From Reticulitermes lucifugus (lineage: Eukaryota > Arthropoda > Insecta > Blattodea > Rhinotermitidae): DNA of 25,468 nt. Both the position numbers and the translations under genes were made by a program. This document shows, one piece after another, positions 12,901-19,862 of this stretch. Position 1 is the first letter of the stretch. Each line of letters opens with the position of its first letter. Location of the stretch: assembly GCA_026260175.1 (NCBI GenBank), contig JAKCWW010007452.1:3723-29190 (forward strand). Reading direction: 5' to 3'. Under the pieces are notes generated by a model. That model saw nothing but the letters and a program-made list of their open reading frames with translations. It was not told the DNA's origin and did no database searches.

Positions 12901-15344
12901 GTGCAAAAATATAACAGACCACACATTAATCCACTTGACTTATTATTCCAACAAAACTTTTATTCACAAAACTCACCAAGGAGGAAAATTCAGATGTATT
13001 ACTCCCGCTTTTTGTTAAATCTCTTGGGTATGATGATACAGCTATTTGTTTACGAACATCTGCTGCATGTTGCCTGTAATCAAGTGGATTTTAACATTTT
13101 CAGGCAACCATAAATATATAAAAAATGCAATAAAAACATCAGACTGTTAACAAACTTCCATAACCAGTTACACAATTCTCTATCGGTACCTTAATTTTAA
13201 ATACAAGTAGCACTTGGCAAGTAGCTACAACTGTGATGGGACTATAAACACATGCATAATGCTTTGTAAAAATGCCAAACACGTTTGTACATCAAGGTAA
13301 AATATTAACTGCACTTAAGTACCACACACTGAAGATGTACAAGTGATTGGAAGTATAGATCCATGCATCCTTAACCTCAGCACTAATGGTCAACCTCATG
13401 GCCTAGTTGCTTTTACCCTAGGTACTCATTGGATAGGAGGCTGGGTGAGCCGCATAGCTGGTCTAGATGCTGTAGAGAAGAGAATAATCTCTACTCCTGC
13501 CAGGATTCAAACCACAATTCTCTGTGCATCCAGCCCACAGCCTTGTCACTGTCTAAGTTACTTTACTGTTTGTAAACTTAAAGCACCCAGTTCATTACAG
13601 CTAAATACTGTATATTCATTAAGCGTGGCTTTATAGCTGATGACCACTGCCTCAAACAAAAAGTAAGTCATTTGGAAAAAATGTATATAACAAAGTAACA
13701 TTTACAGTCTTCTGAAATATGACACCATATAGTTTGGTGGACAGGTTATGAAGGAACCTGCTGTCTCCATCCTCAGGTCAGAAGCAACCCTATGGATGAT
13801 GGTGGCTCTAAAATGGGCTGTTTTGTCTGTGGGACAAGAGCAAGCCTCAACTGTTCGATGTGAAAATGATTTACATGACATTGACAAGTTAAATATGAAT
13901 AAAACTTTTCAAATTGTGAACAAATGGTTTCAATCAAATTTACTTTCACTAAATTATGAAAAAACATTATGCATTAAATTTAGAACAAAAAATTCCATTC
14001 AAAATGATAATAAGATTATGTATGGTAATAATATAATTTCAAATATTTCCCATACTAAATTTCTTGGCCTAACTTTATATAGCACTTCGTCCTGGAGTAA
14101 GAATATTAAGGATTAATAAATAAGCTAAGTTCTGTTTGCTATATGTTAAGATCAGTTAAACCATATATATCTCAGGTATCTTTGATGATGATCTATTATG
14201 CTCTTTTTCATTCTGCCATGTCTTATGGTATTATATTCTGGGGAAACTCACCACACAGTCAGAAAATTTTTAGATTGCAAAAAAGAGCAATACGAATTAT
14301 AACAGGCAGTAGGAGCAGGGTTTCATGTAGGAATTTGTTTAAGCAGTTAGGATGATTGCCATTAAAATCTCAATACATTTTATCAATACTTTTATTTGTG
14401 ATGAAGAATAAAGTCTATTTCATCACAAATTATGAAAGACACGGTGTATCGACTAGACACAGTAAAAATTTTCATCTTCCATCTGCATCAACATCCATTT
14501 ACCAGCAAGGTGTTGAATATTCAGGTGTGAAACTTTTTAATAAATTGCCAACTGATCTTAAGGAGTGTGTGAATAATGTAAAGAAATTTAAAAGTCTGTC
14601 AAATACTTATTTAACCACACATTGTTTCTATAGTCTGGATGAATTTCTTTATAATTAATAATGATTTATAAATCTGTAATTGGGACATTATTTATGGTTA
14701 ACATAATATTTTATATCAGTAAATGTAATATTGCACTGTACTGGAAGAGTATTGATTCAAACGTTAAAAATTGAATTTTGACTATGATGTTTCTAAAAAG
14801 GACTGTTTTTATATAATTACTGTAATTGTGTATTCATATATAGTGACAGATGTATGACGTATTCTATATCCTTTGGTTGTTAAACCTGTACTGGATCCAA
14901 TGGAATAAAATAAATAAATAAATCAATAAAATGTGATCCCATTATTATTATTATTATTCATCCATACATGCACACATACATGCTGTGGCATTACATATAG
15001 CGCGTTTGCAAAACCATAAAAAATGCCTATGACCACAACCAGACAAACGTCCCGAGTCTGGCAAATCATAAAACCTATTAAATCTTGTAGTACATTATTT
15101 AGAAAAAACAAATAATATACTTAAATGCACACATATCATGTACACAATTAACTAAATATAATACATAAACACGCGTGACACAGAACCTGAAAGTCCACAC
15201 ACCGGCAACGTACAACTCTCCCCGCTTCAAACACAAAAGTCATCAACATTACGGAAGAAACCTCAAATTACCAAATACAAAATAATATGTACATTGCACT
15301 AACTTTGACAATTTCTGAGCAAACGCTCTTTGTACCGAAGCCAT
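722..15344 (-). CDS. DOCK7: DOCK-C family Rho-GEF (DOCK6/7/8, fly Zir type), 5' half, 10 exons
   Basis: Coding exons, in order of translation: 15344-15304, 13073-12977, 12849-12671, 10209-9993, 9394-9212, 8172-8051, 6416-6137, 5034-4866, 1880-1687, 902-722, all complement. They join to 1663 nt (554 codons plus 1 nt) with no stop, and all nine introns start GT, end AG and agree in phase. The protein resembles the N-terminal part of DOCK6/7/8: RAFAQK near the start, a VDPLDYEEF block, a YTADW block, [53 protein letters not shown] and YCLTPEL. Family knowledge: DOCK-C proteins are about 2000 residues and activate Rac/Cdc42 through a C-terminal DHR-2 domain at the membrane, to which DHR-1 recruits them. 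Both domains lie beyond the left edge. The symbol is given by family; I cannot separate DOCK6, 7 and 8, because insects have a single co-orthologue, named Zir in Drosophila. Confidence 0.93.
903..1686. other. Intron 9 of the DOCK-C gene
   Basis: 784 bp with no reading frame I can support. It contains a 20-bp perfect inverted repeat at about 1366-1385 (CAGAAGACT, two bases, AGTCTTCTG), followed by TCTTCTGGGATG, which resembles the core of the palindrome at 8514-8601. The rest is unremarkable AT-rich sequence. Confidence 0.5.
1687..1880 (-). CDS. DOCK7: DOCK-C gene, coding exon 9 (Ser/Arg-rich linker)
   Basis: Completes codon 430 (G + AT = Asp) and encodes residues 431-494. It is a low-complexity Ser/Arg linker with RRGSLERR and [11 protein letters not shown], ending in the conserved [14 protein letters not shown]. 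The acceptor is GTTATAG|AT. The donor is CAG|GTTTGG, a weak GT site, but phase and homology both demand it. The RRxS motifs resemble basophilic kinase sites; vertebrate DOCK7 also has a Ser-rich linker here. Confidence 0.9.
1953..2562. mobile_element. Possible hAT-type non-autonomous element
   Basis: The left end reads CAGTGTGTCTCAACC and the right end, reversed, CAGTATTTCTCAACC: 13 of 15 bases agree, and both fit the CAGNG...CTCAACC ends common in hAT elements. The flanking 8-mers agree at only 5 of 8 positions and the left one is a TA microsatellite, so the target duplication is not secure. The two ends could instead belong to two different decayed elements. No transposase is visible. It lies in intron 8. 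Confidence 0.4.
2697..3182. mobile_element. Non-autonomous element with about 105-bp terminal inverted repeats
   Basis: The left arm (about 2697-2802) and the reversed right arm (about 3182-3076) align along their whole length. The best blocks are TGGTTTCTG/GGGTTTCTG, CGTATAGTGG/CGTAGTGGTT, and an inner block around TCAG(A/G)GTGACTGAATTGGTA that is nearly identical. The middle (about 2803-3075) is unrelated and non-coding. This is the structure of an internally deleted DNA transposon or foldback element. I cannot name the superfamily. It lies in intron 8. Confidence 0.65.
3815..4132. mobile_element. Small pogo/Tigger-like MITE
   Basis: The ends are CAGTAAAAGCTGCA and, reversed, CAGTAAAAGCTGGA (13 of 14 bases). 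The left flank is TA and the right flank AA, so the expected TA duplication is imperfect. The CAGTA start, TA target and 318-bp length fit a pogo/Tigger-derived MITE. Near its right end is a perfect 12-bp hairpin with a GGC loop (4083-4109). No coding capacity. It lies in intron 8. Confidence 0.5.
4133..4865. other. Intron 8, part next to exon 8
   Basis: Non-coding. A short degenerate array at about 4250-4375 repeats variants of GGTTACCTTG and GGTTGCTATGG. Nothing else is recognised. Confidence 0.4.
4866..5034 (-). CDS. DOCK7: DOCK-C gene, coding exon 8
   Basis: Residues 374-429 plus one base of codon 430. [20 protein letters not shown] is nearly the same as the DOCK7 block, followed by [13 protein letters not shown], where a Ser-rich linker begins. 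The acceptor is TGTACAG|AAT and the donor TGG|GTAAGT, phase 1. Confidence 0.95.
5480..5800 (-). pseudogene. Relic of a pogo/Tigger-like transposase, internally deleted
   Basis: On the minus strand one frame reads [19 protein letters not shown] then [16 protein letters not shown], which looks like the second helix-turn-helix of pogo/Tigger transposases (typical pattern: FP.LE..L..WI...R..G..VST.MI...A). Soon after, another frame gives [19 protein letters not shown], like the acidic tail of the same family. The DDE catalytic core between them is missing, so this is a deletion derivative. It rests on pattern memory only. It lies in intron 7. Confidence 0.4.
5801..6136. other. Intron 7, part next to exon 7
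   Basis: Non-coding, with nothing recognised beyond a somewhat higher GC content around 5905-6100. The whole intron spans 5035-6136, and its other half holds the pogo-like relic. Confidence 0.4.
6137..6416 (-). CDS. DOCK7: DOCK-C gene, coding exon 7
   Basis: Completes codon 280 and encodes residues 281-373. [45 protein letters not shown] and ECAEPYM are close to the vertebrate DOCK6/7/8 sequence, making this the best conserved exon in the window. The acceptor is GATGCAG|G and the donor AAG|GTAAGT, phase 0. There is no ATG at the exon edge; the TTG at 6415 is an internal Leu, not a start. Confidence 0.96.
6417..8050. other. Intron 6 of the DOCK-C gene
   Basis: Non-coding, 1634 bp. It holds repeat copy A (7090-7362). 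Short open frames on both strands here show no recognisable protein. From 7630 to 8040 I see only AT-rich sequence. Confidence 0.5.
7090..7362 (-). repeat. Unclassified interspersed repeat, copy A
   Basis: Its reverse complement aligns with 8765-8940. Shared blocks include GCACAGATCACTCTCAGCTCAG, TATGCTTCCA(A/G)GAAGTGT, TTGGAACCAA and ATGGATTCCA(A/G)TGTTCAT. Copy A is longer; copy B lacks about 100 bp in the middle. There is no coding potential and I cannot name the family. It lies in intron 6. Confidence 0.6.
8051..8172 (-). CDS. DOCK7: DOCK-C gene, coding exon 6
   Basis: Residues 240-279 plus two bases of codon 280. [19 protein letters not shown] corresponds to ELFALHPSPDEEEPIER in DOCK7, followed by [10 protein letters not shown]. 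The acceptor is CTTGCAG|AGT and the donor CAA|GTGAGT, phase 2. The exon sits between two inverted copies of an unclassified repeat. Confidence 0.93.
8514..8601. repeat. Near-perfect 88-bp palindrome
   Basis: The outer arms (8514-8539 and 8576-8601) are perfect 26-bp inverted copies. The inner 16 bp pair at 12 of 16 positions around a central AATT. Transcribed, it would fold into a long hairpin. One arm (about 8518-8560) is about 80 percent identical to 23522-23564, just before the LINE ORF1, with most differences being transitions. It lies in intron 5. Confidence 0.9.
8765..8940 (+). repeat. Unclassified interspersed repeat, copy B
   Basis: Inverted relative to copy A at 7090-7362, with the same blocks but missing about 100 bp internally. 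The two copies flank exon 6 and could pair in the transcript. It lies in intron 5. Confidence 0.6.
9212..9394 (-). CDS. DOCK7: DOCK-C gene, coding exon 5
   Basis: Residues 179-239, beginning [11 protein letters not shown]. It contains the family signature [15 protein letters not shown] followed by [11 protein letters not shown] and [14 protein letters not shown]. The acceptor is TTTTACAG|CCA and the donor CAG|GTGTGT; both introns are phase 0. Exon length is 183 bp. Confidence 0.93.
9395..9992. other. Intron 4 of the DOCK-C gene
   Basis: 598 bp of non-coding, AT-rich sequence. No repeat or reading frame is recognised. Confidence 0.5.
9993..10209 (-). CDS. DOCK7: DOCK-C gene, coding exon 4
   Basis: Completes codon 106 and encodes residues 107-178. 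[16 protein letters not shown] aligns with the conserved HVRDCIRSYTEDW block of DOCK7, and IPRQIFEVD with LPKQVFESD. The acceptor is TTTTAG|G. The donor AAG|GTGATC is weaker than the consensus, phase 0. The preceding intron 3 is about 2.46 kb and contains the assembly gap. Confidence 0.9.
10373..10626. mobile_element. Small hAT-type MITE with near-perfect 8-bp target duplication
   Basis: The ends are CAGTGAATCTCAAC and, reversed, CAGGGATTCTCAGG. Flanking 8-mers are ATCTACAC (10365-10372) and ATCTAGAC (10627-10634), 7 of 8 identical, the length typical of hAT insertions. At 254 bp it has no coding capacity. It lies in intron 3. Confidence 0.6.
10640..11630. other. Intron 3, part left of the SINE
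   Basis: Non-coding. There are CA-rich runs at about 10790-10803 and 11137-11150 and a CT-rich run at about 11083-11100. Two similar phrases start GGCTGCAATG at about 10863 and 10924, hinting at a decayed local duplication. No exon is expected here, because exons 3 and 4 join in phase. Confidence 0.45.
11631..11690 (+). repeat. tRNA-derived SINE head, running into the assembly gap
   Basis: GGGCCGGGATAGCTCAGTCGG is a tRNA 5' half with an A box (11640-11651), followed about 30 bp later by the start of a B box (GGGGATCGA, 11682-11690), where the sequence stops at N. The forward translation [18 protein letters not shown] is, from memory, a frequent false peptide in arthropod gene sets, which marks an abundant SINE. 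Its body must be in the gap. Confidence 0.75.
11691..12585. other. Assembly gap (895 N)
   Basis: Unknown sequence inside intron 3. The left edge is a SINE head and the right edge is a tandem repeat; both are common causes of assembly breaks. Any protein predicted across it is not real. Confidence 0.99.
12586..12702. repeat. 48-bp tandem repeat built from the exon 3 / intron 3 junction
   Basis: Units start at 12586, 12634 and 12682. The first two are full, 45 of 48 bases identical. The third is partial and belongs to exon 3 itself. On the minus strand each unit is the last 30 bp of exon 3 plus the first 18 bp of intron 3, including the donor GCT|GTAAGC. The array is cut by the gap on its left, so the copy number is unknown. 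See the first finding. Confidence 0.9.
12671..12849 (-). CDS. DOCK7: DOCK-C gene, coding exon 3
   Basis: Residues 47-105 plus two bases of codon 106. It carries VDPLDYEEF, a [17 protein letters not shown] block and [14 protein letters not shown], which align with the VDP..L.DY and FPPDDIEV segments of DOCK7. The acceptor is TTACAG|GTA. The donor GCT|GTAAGC is set by phase agreement with exon 4 (CT + G = Leu). The last 30 bp of this exon and the first 18 bp of its intron form the unit of the tandem repeat next to it. Confidence 0.9.
12977..13073 (-). CDS. DOCK7: DOCK-C gene, coding exon 2
   Basis: Completes codon 14 (Lys) and encodes residues 15-46, starting [11 protein letters not shown] and followed by a Ser/Thr-rich stretch. 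The AADVRKQ block corresponds to AAEVRKQ in vertebrate DOCK7. The acceptor is TTACAG|G and the donor TTG|GTGAGT, phase 0. The intron that follows is only 127 bp (12850-12976), the shortest in the gene. Confidence 0.88.
13343..13560 (-). repeat. Probable decayed tRNA-derived SINE
   Basis: On the minus strand 13513-13503 reads GGTTTGAATCC, a B box with one CpG-type change, followed by a conserved-looking block containing CCCAGCCTCCTATCCAATG. The A box is not clear. The style matches old insect or mollusc SINEs, but I cannot name the family. It lies in intron 1. Confidence 0.35.
13700..13770 (-). repeat. Fragment of the GAGGATGGAG repeat group
   Basis: Reversed, it reads CCTGAGGATGGAGACAGCAG, then GTTCC, ACCAAACTATATGGTGTC and CAGAAG. 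The same order of words occurs in the right arm of the long-TIR element at about 3090-3165. It is joined directly to the LINE fragment on its right. Confidence 0.4.
13855..14932 (+). pseudogene. 5'-truncated LINE: end of the reverse-transcriptase ORF plus 3' tail
   Basis: Pieces in order: [101 protein letters not shown] and CFYSLDEF. These are the C-terminal part of a non-LTR retrotransposon polyprotein (thumb and linker, after the catalytic YADD box, which is lost). The copy is dead: there are stops and a one-base frame change near 14115 and an in-frame TGA near 14353. It ends in an AATAAATAAATAAAT tail (14904-14932). Length suggests typical 5' truncation on insertion. It lies in intron 1, same direction as the plus strand and so antisense to the gene. 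Confidence 0.85.
14941..14958. repeat. ATT microsatellite after the LINE tail
   Basis: Six ATT units directly after the LINE 3' tail, as often seen where LINE tails expand. Confidence 0.85.
15304..15344 (-). CDS. DOCK7: DOCK-C gene, coding exon 1 (start codon)
   Basis: Residues 1-13 plus two bases of codon 14. The ATG is at 15344-15342, and the encoded [13 protein letters not shown] matches the conserved RAFAQK start of DOCK-C proteins, which fixes the start codon. The donor is AAA|GTTAGT, phase 2. The exon is too short to stand out as an open frame. The exon continues upstream (to the right) as 5' UTR of unknown length. Confidence 0.88.
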
Positions 15345-15700
15345 GTTTCAAGTACAACACGAAGATATCCTATAACGATCCCATACGTAATGTAAAGCAC
15401 GTAATTTTGACGTCTCTCGATGCTACACTTCCACTATTTCCAAATCATGGATCTGTGGATCACAGATTAAATCTTACGGATTGACAACTCCGTGGAAACA
15501 TAAAATTACAGCGCCATAAGCGGCGCCTATGTGTTGTACTTGTAGTCGGCATGGCTCACTGGCTGTCGGTAGAGGATGCTACTGGTGGTAACTTATGGAA
15601 CTATGTAGCATGATATCCGCAAAGCACCCTCCTGCCTTATCACACAGACACCCCTACTCTTTACCGTTCATGACGCTAAAAAATTGCAAAGTTCGAAATG
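15345..15700 (-). promoter_or_regulatory. Likely promoter and 5' UTR region of the DOCK-C gene (CpG-rich)
   Basis: The stretch from about 15150 to 15700 holds roughly two dozen CpG dinucleotides by eye, while neighbouring intron and intergenic DNA of similar length has only a few. It surrounds the start codon, and the densest spot is near 15510-15530 (GCGCC...GCGGCGCC). In insects with germline methylation, CpGs survive at unmethylated promoters, so this fits a transcription start upstream of 15344. I see no clear TATA box or initiator and cannot place the start site. Confidence 0.5.
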
Positions 15701-15849
15701 ATTACAAATCAACTAAATACACTTATTAGGCAATATACCTTACTTCTTTACGTTATATTTTCTCCGATATATTTCTGCTCAGATCAAAATATAATGTAAA
15801 ATAACATGCTACATTTATTGCCTAATAGGTGTATCAGTCGGTTTGTAAT
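15701..15849. mobile_element. 149-bp MITE-like inverted-repeat element
   Basis: The left arm (15701-15737) and reversed right arm (15849-15813) agree at most of 37 positions: ATTACAAA(T/C)C(A/G)ACT(A/G)A, then TACAC(T/C)TATTAGGCAATA. The 75-bp middle is AT-rich and non-coding. No target duplication longer than 2 bp is certain, so the superfamily is open. It sits at the outer edge of the CpG-rich promoter region. Confidence 0.7.
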
Positions 15850-15956
15850 AGCGATACAATGCACGAAAAATGCAGAATATTAAGATTCAAAATTACAGTC
15901 ATCTGGGTTATAGGACCACGTAACCTGACTGGTGAGTACCAAGGTTTCGGTCAGGA

Positions 15957-16103
15957 AATACTACCTCCATCTTCTGACTGCGTGTGAAGACAAACCCAGA
16001 ATGTTCCTCCAAAACATTCATAACCATGTACCAGACTACACGGTGTACTAACCCAGACCGCATTACGAATCTTCATCACTGTGAGCACCTCAAATCCTGT
16101 ACC
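15957..16103 (+). repeat. Interspersed repeat with CTCCATCTTCTGA head, copy 1
   Basis: Aligns with about 17785-18030: CCTCCATCTTCTGA, CAGAATG(T/G), TAACCAT.(C/T)ACCA.ACTA, GGTGT and TGTGAGCACCTCA appear in the same order. No coding potential. It lies left of the mariner element; copy 2 lies right of it. Confidence 0.55.
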
Positions 16104-16537
16104 AAAAAATATAAAGGACAAGTGAAGTGTGGATGGAAATGTCATGTTGGGAAAACTGAATTACATGAAGTGCTGTATGTTTTTTTTAAAGACATAGGAT
16201 TTAATACCACACACTTTTTCCACCAACTGTGTTCACTTTGTTCATATTCTGCCTCTGAAACAAACTGAGGAAAAGAAATTTTATCAGTATGAATACACAC
16301 TTAAGGTCACCACCACACATGACAAATTTAAAAGTTCTACTACAGTTACATCACAAGTAAACTTATTTCTGTTGGTGAAATTTTCTTCACAGTACACACA
16401 ACAGTAATACAATGAAGTTCCAGCACTGCTCAGTGTTATACAACAGTCAACACACAACACAACCCCAACTGCAATACAAAAAACAAGTTCAGGGAGAACA
16501 TGTATATAAAACAGCATATATGTCAATGTACAGATTA

Positions 16538-17751
16538 TGAAGACTGTTCAACAAGTGAGGTTCCCTATCACATAGTCATAATTTATATGACAGTCATGAC
16601 AACATAAAATGAAGCTCAATTATTTCACTGAGGTATCATTTTTTTTTAACATCATCCCACAGGACCCTGATGCACTTGTCTCAGCTTGGCACGGGTTTTA
16701 CAACTGTCATGGCAGAAATCGGGCTCCTTCATTCTTATTGCTGTAGAATTGGTGACCTCACAAGTGTTGCTTCACTGGCCAAAAAATAACAATCCAATGG
16801 GTAAGGTCAGCACTACAGGTTGGATTTTCCTTAAGTTCCCTGTAGCATGACTGTAACAACTCCTTGTGCTTGTTGTGCATTGTGTGTGGCTGTATCACTG
16901 TGCTCAAGGATCATACCTCATGACAGATGTTCAGGCCTCTGCTTGCTGATGGCCTAATGCAGGCAGCACGGCATGTCACAGTGTCACAGCAGGTGTTCAC
17001 ATTCACTGTTGGATCTCAAAGCATGAACTCAATGTTGGTGACTCTTGCAGCACAGAATACAAATGTCACAGCCCTCCAGCTCATTTTGAGTAAAATGCTG
17101 AACCCATGTCTCATAATGTCACTATCAATTCAAGGAACCTGTTCCTTCCTCCTTTAAATAACCGAAGAAGTGACAGAGCATCTCAACACATCAATTTTTG
17201 GGAACTTCCATCACACATCTTGGTACTCGCCACACACACACTGTGCTGTATCCCAGCTCTTCATGGATGGTGCTGTGTACAGTTTTCACAGACATCTCCA
17301 CTGCAGTGGATAAATCTCAAACTGTGTCCTGTTTTTCCAAAACCAGTTCCTCCACCTGTGCTGTGTTCACATGTCGTTGATCTGCCGGGCTGAAGGTGCA
17401 CTCATCATGAGGTATGTCAATCCACTTCTGAACTCCCTGCACACTCTCCCAACATGATGCGCTGTCATCACACCATCACCATACACCTGCATCAATAGGG
17501 GATGAATTTTAAAGGTGGAAATGTTACGCCTACAGAAACTGAATCACACTGCAAAGTTTCCTGCATGACAACGGTTCCAGTGTCATTACCAATGCACATA
17601 AACTTATGCCCTAAATAGCATAATTGACTGACTGTTGCACCATCTGTTGCATGTTACCTCTACTACAGTCAGTACTTCCTACAACAAAATAGAAGGCTTG
17701 TTTAACACAAAAATTATAGTCGTGAGAACCTTACTTACTGAACAGACTTCG
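16538..17751 (-). mobile_element. Mariner element with both ends, dead transposase on the minus strand
   Basis: The left end TGAAGACTGTTCA and reversed right end CGAAGTCTGTTCA start inverted repeats of about 28 bp with further matching TATAATTT blocks. Each end is flanked by TA, the mariner target duplication. Minus-strand fragments resemble a mariner transposase in the right order: TAQVEELVLEN (about 17350), VKTVHSTIHEELGYS (about 17290-17245), KEEGTGSLN (about 17150), then HNDTATH-like and DKCIRV..DDV pieces near the 3' end (about 16690-16655). Many stops and frame changes are present, and no intact D,D34D triad is visible. At 1214 bp it is close to the usual 1.3 kb, so an almost full-length old copy. 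Confidence 0.8.
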
Positions 17752-17784
17752 TATATAGACTGTTGTTGGGTGACAAGATTTAGG

Positions 17785-18030
17785 AGTATACTGACTCCAT
17801 TTTCAGATGGCCTGTAAAGACAGTAAAGACTGATGCAGAATGGCCCTGCAAAATGTTAATAACCATACACCACACTATGTGGTGTCCTAAGCTTAGCCAG
17901 AGAGTGGACATCCTCAGCACACAAATTGCAATACAGATTACAAGTTTAAGAATTGTATGTACATAAAGTGGAGTAGGTGATGATTTATGGCAAAATGAAT
18001 TCTCAGCTCTGTGAGCACCTCATATTTTAA
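17785..18030 (+). repeat. Interspersed repeat with CTCCATTTTCAGA head, copy 2
   Basis: The same family as 15957-16103, with the same words in the same order, but with an insertion of about 95 bp (17895-17990) that is itself duplicated just downstream. Confidence 0.5.
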
Positions 18031-18127
18031 GCCCAGGCAGAGAGTGGACAACCTGAACACAAAAACTGAAATAAAAGTTACAAGTTTAAAAACCATATGT
18101 ACCTAAAATTGAGTAACTGATAATTTA
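17895..18127. repeat. Imperfect direct repeat, period 140 bp
   Basis: About 95 bp starting CAGAGAGTGGACA at 17898 recurs at 18038. Shared words include ACAAGTTTAA, ATGTAC.TAAA and GAGTA. Identity is roughly three quarters by eye. Not coding. Confidence 0.6.
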
Positions 18128-18424
18128 AAAATTACATAGGTCATACCAAAAGTCATGACCACACTAACTGTACAATAAAACATGTGCATGAAACAGAAAA
18201 AATATGAAACATGATCTATGTATTTCTGCCATTGCTGCATGAATTTCAAAACCTACTGCAGTAGATATCCATTTCATCTTGTGTTCTACTATACACAGAA
18301 CAAATGTTCATCATTCAATGATGCTTGTAACTCTTCACACAGCCCTCACATATTTTTGTGAAACCTGCCTCACAAATTCAGCATATATTTTCAGAGACTG
18401 CTGACTGCAATGGATGGTCTGAAC

Positions 18425-18945
18425 CAGTGTTTCCCAACCTTTACAACCTGAACAAACCACAAAAATAATTTTTCATATCCCGAGGAACCCCTATGTACAG
18501 AAACGGTTATGGGCCACAAAAAGTTAATAGTGGGGAGTGCAACTCAACTACTGTTAAAATAATCTCAAAAAATGTATTTGTAAGAGCTGATACATAAGTC
18601 GGTGTACATTGTAAGGAAGAAAACTGAAGCACTTCTCCTGTTCGTTTTTGTTTTATGTAACCACTTTCTTTTAAATATCAAAATATGTCAAAACAAAGTT
18701 CAGGCAAAAATCAAAATGAACTTCAAATCTGAAGTCAATATCACATCTACTTTCAGTGAGACACTTGGGGCTTTCTCTTTCTGCACAAATCTTTAATTCT
18801 TGGACAAATGTTCACAGTTTCTCTTCAACGAACAGATATTTAGAATTTTTGGCGGTATTTCAAGCTATTTCAAAATATTTATTAATTCCACGATTTCTGC
18901 GGAATCCCTAAAGATGTTCTACAGAACCCTCGTTGGGAAACATTG
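18425..18945. mobile_element. hAT-type element, 521 bp, with perfect 8-bp target duplication
   Basis: The ends are CAGTGTTTCCCAAC and, reversed, CAATGTTTCCCAAC. Both sides are flanked by the identical 8-mer GTCTGAAC (18417-18424 and 18946-18953). Inside both ends are words like GAGGAACCCC and GCGGAATCCC, common in non-autonomous hAT elements. No transposase is seen; the short open frame at 18602-18796 has no recognisable content. Confidence 0.88.
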
Positions 18946-19025
18946 GTCTGAACAGTGACAAGGTCAGTTTGAAAGTAACACTCTTTATTGTCACCAGTAA
19001 ATACAGCCATATTATAGACATAAAT

Positions 19026-19690
19026 GGGAGATCAGAGGAAGGCGTAAAGAAATCCTTGATGGATTTGGATACCTCGGCTGACTAGACAATGAGAACAATG
19101 ACATGAATGAAGAAATGAGGAGAGGAATATAGAACACAAATAAGTCTTATTACAGATTACAAAGACACTTGAAATCAAGACTACTTACTCATGAAGTGAA
19201 GGTCAGGACATACATAACCCTTGTAAGACATGTTCTGAAGTACAGAGGCAAACTATGGACATTAAATCAACTGCATCAACTATGACTGTGTACATTTGAA
19301 AGAAAAATCATACATAAAATGTATGGTCCAGTGCAAAATAAAGGAGCATAAGGTATAATCAAGAAGTCTACCAGCTTTATCGGTCACCAGATATTACCAT
19401 AACGACTAAAGCAGCAAGGTTGCAAGAGGCAGGGCACGTACAAAGAATGCACAGTAATGAAATACCCAGTGTAATCATGGCTTCTAAAGTCAAAGAAGCT
19501 AGAGAGTGGGGAAACCTAAACTTTGGTGGAGGGTCACCAAGGATAGATGGTCATGGAAGAATGTTCTACGGGACGCCAAGGCTCATAGAGGGCTATTTTG
19601 CTCCTGCTCATGAAGTGCAGCCATATGAATGACATACCTACCGCAGTTGGTACCATGAATGTGTGGAGACATGCCAGAGGCTTGTTGCTG
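19026..19690 (+). pseudogene. Decayed C-terminal part of a non-LTR retrotransposon polyprotein
   Basis: Pieces in order: FGYLG, NDMNEEMRRGI, NKSYYRLQRHLKSRLL, VKVRTYITLVRHVLKY, LWTL, FERKIIHKMYGPVQNKG, then AGHVQRMHSNEIPSVIM. This follows the linker and C-terminal pattern of a large insect LINE group (FKYLG...NK.YY.L...LKSRLL...ERKIL..IYGPV...GH..RM). Several stops are present. It is a different family from the LINE at 13855-14932. No clear poly(A) tail or target duplication is found. Confidence 0.75.
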
Positions 19691-19862
19691 AAGTGAGTTT
19701 TCCAACTTACATACTACTGTCAAACAAATTATTGACATACCATTTCTTAATTAAAAGTACTTAAATGGGTTCTGTCAAGCTGATCGCCAAGACTCCACAC
19801 ACATCCCACACATCACTATTACCAGATGGTAAAATTGAAGTCCTTACTTTCATACTAACCTA

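Noticed and set aside
15287-15484. Plus-strand frame of 65 residues
   Set aside because: Antisense of DOCK exon 1 and its 5' UTR; no recognisable protein.
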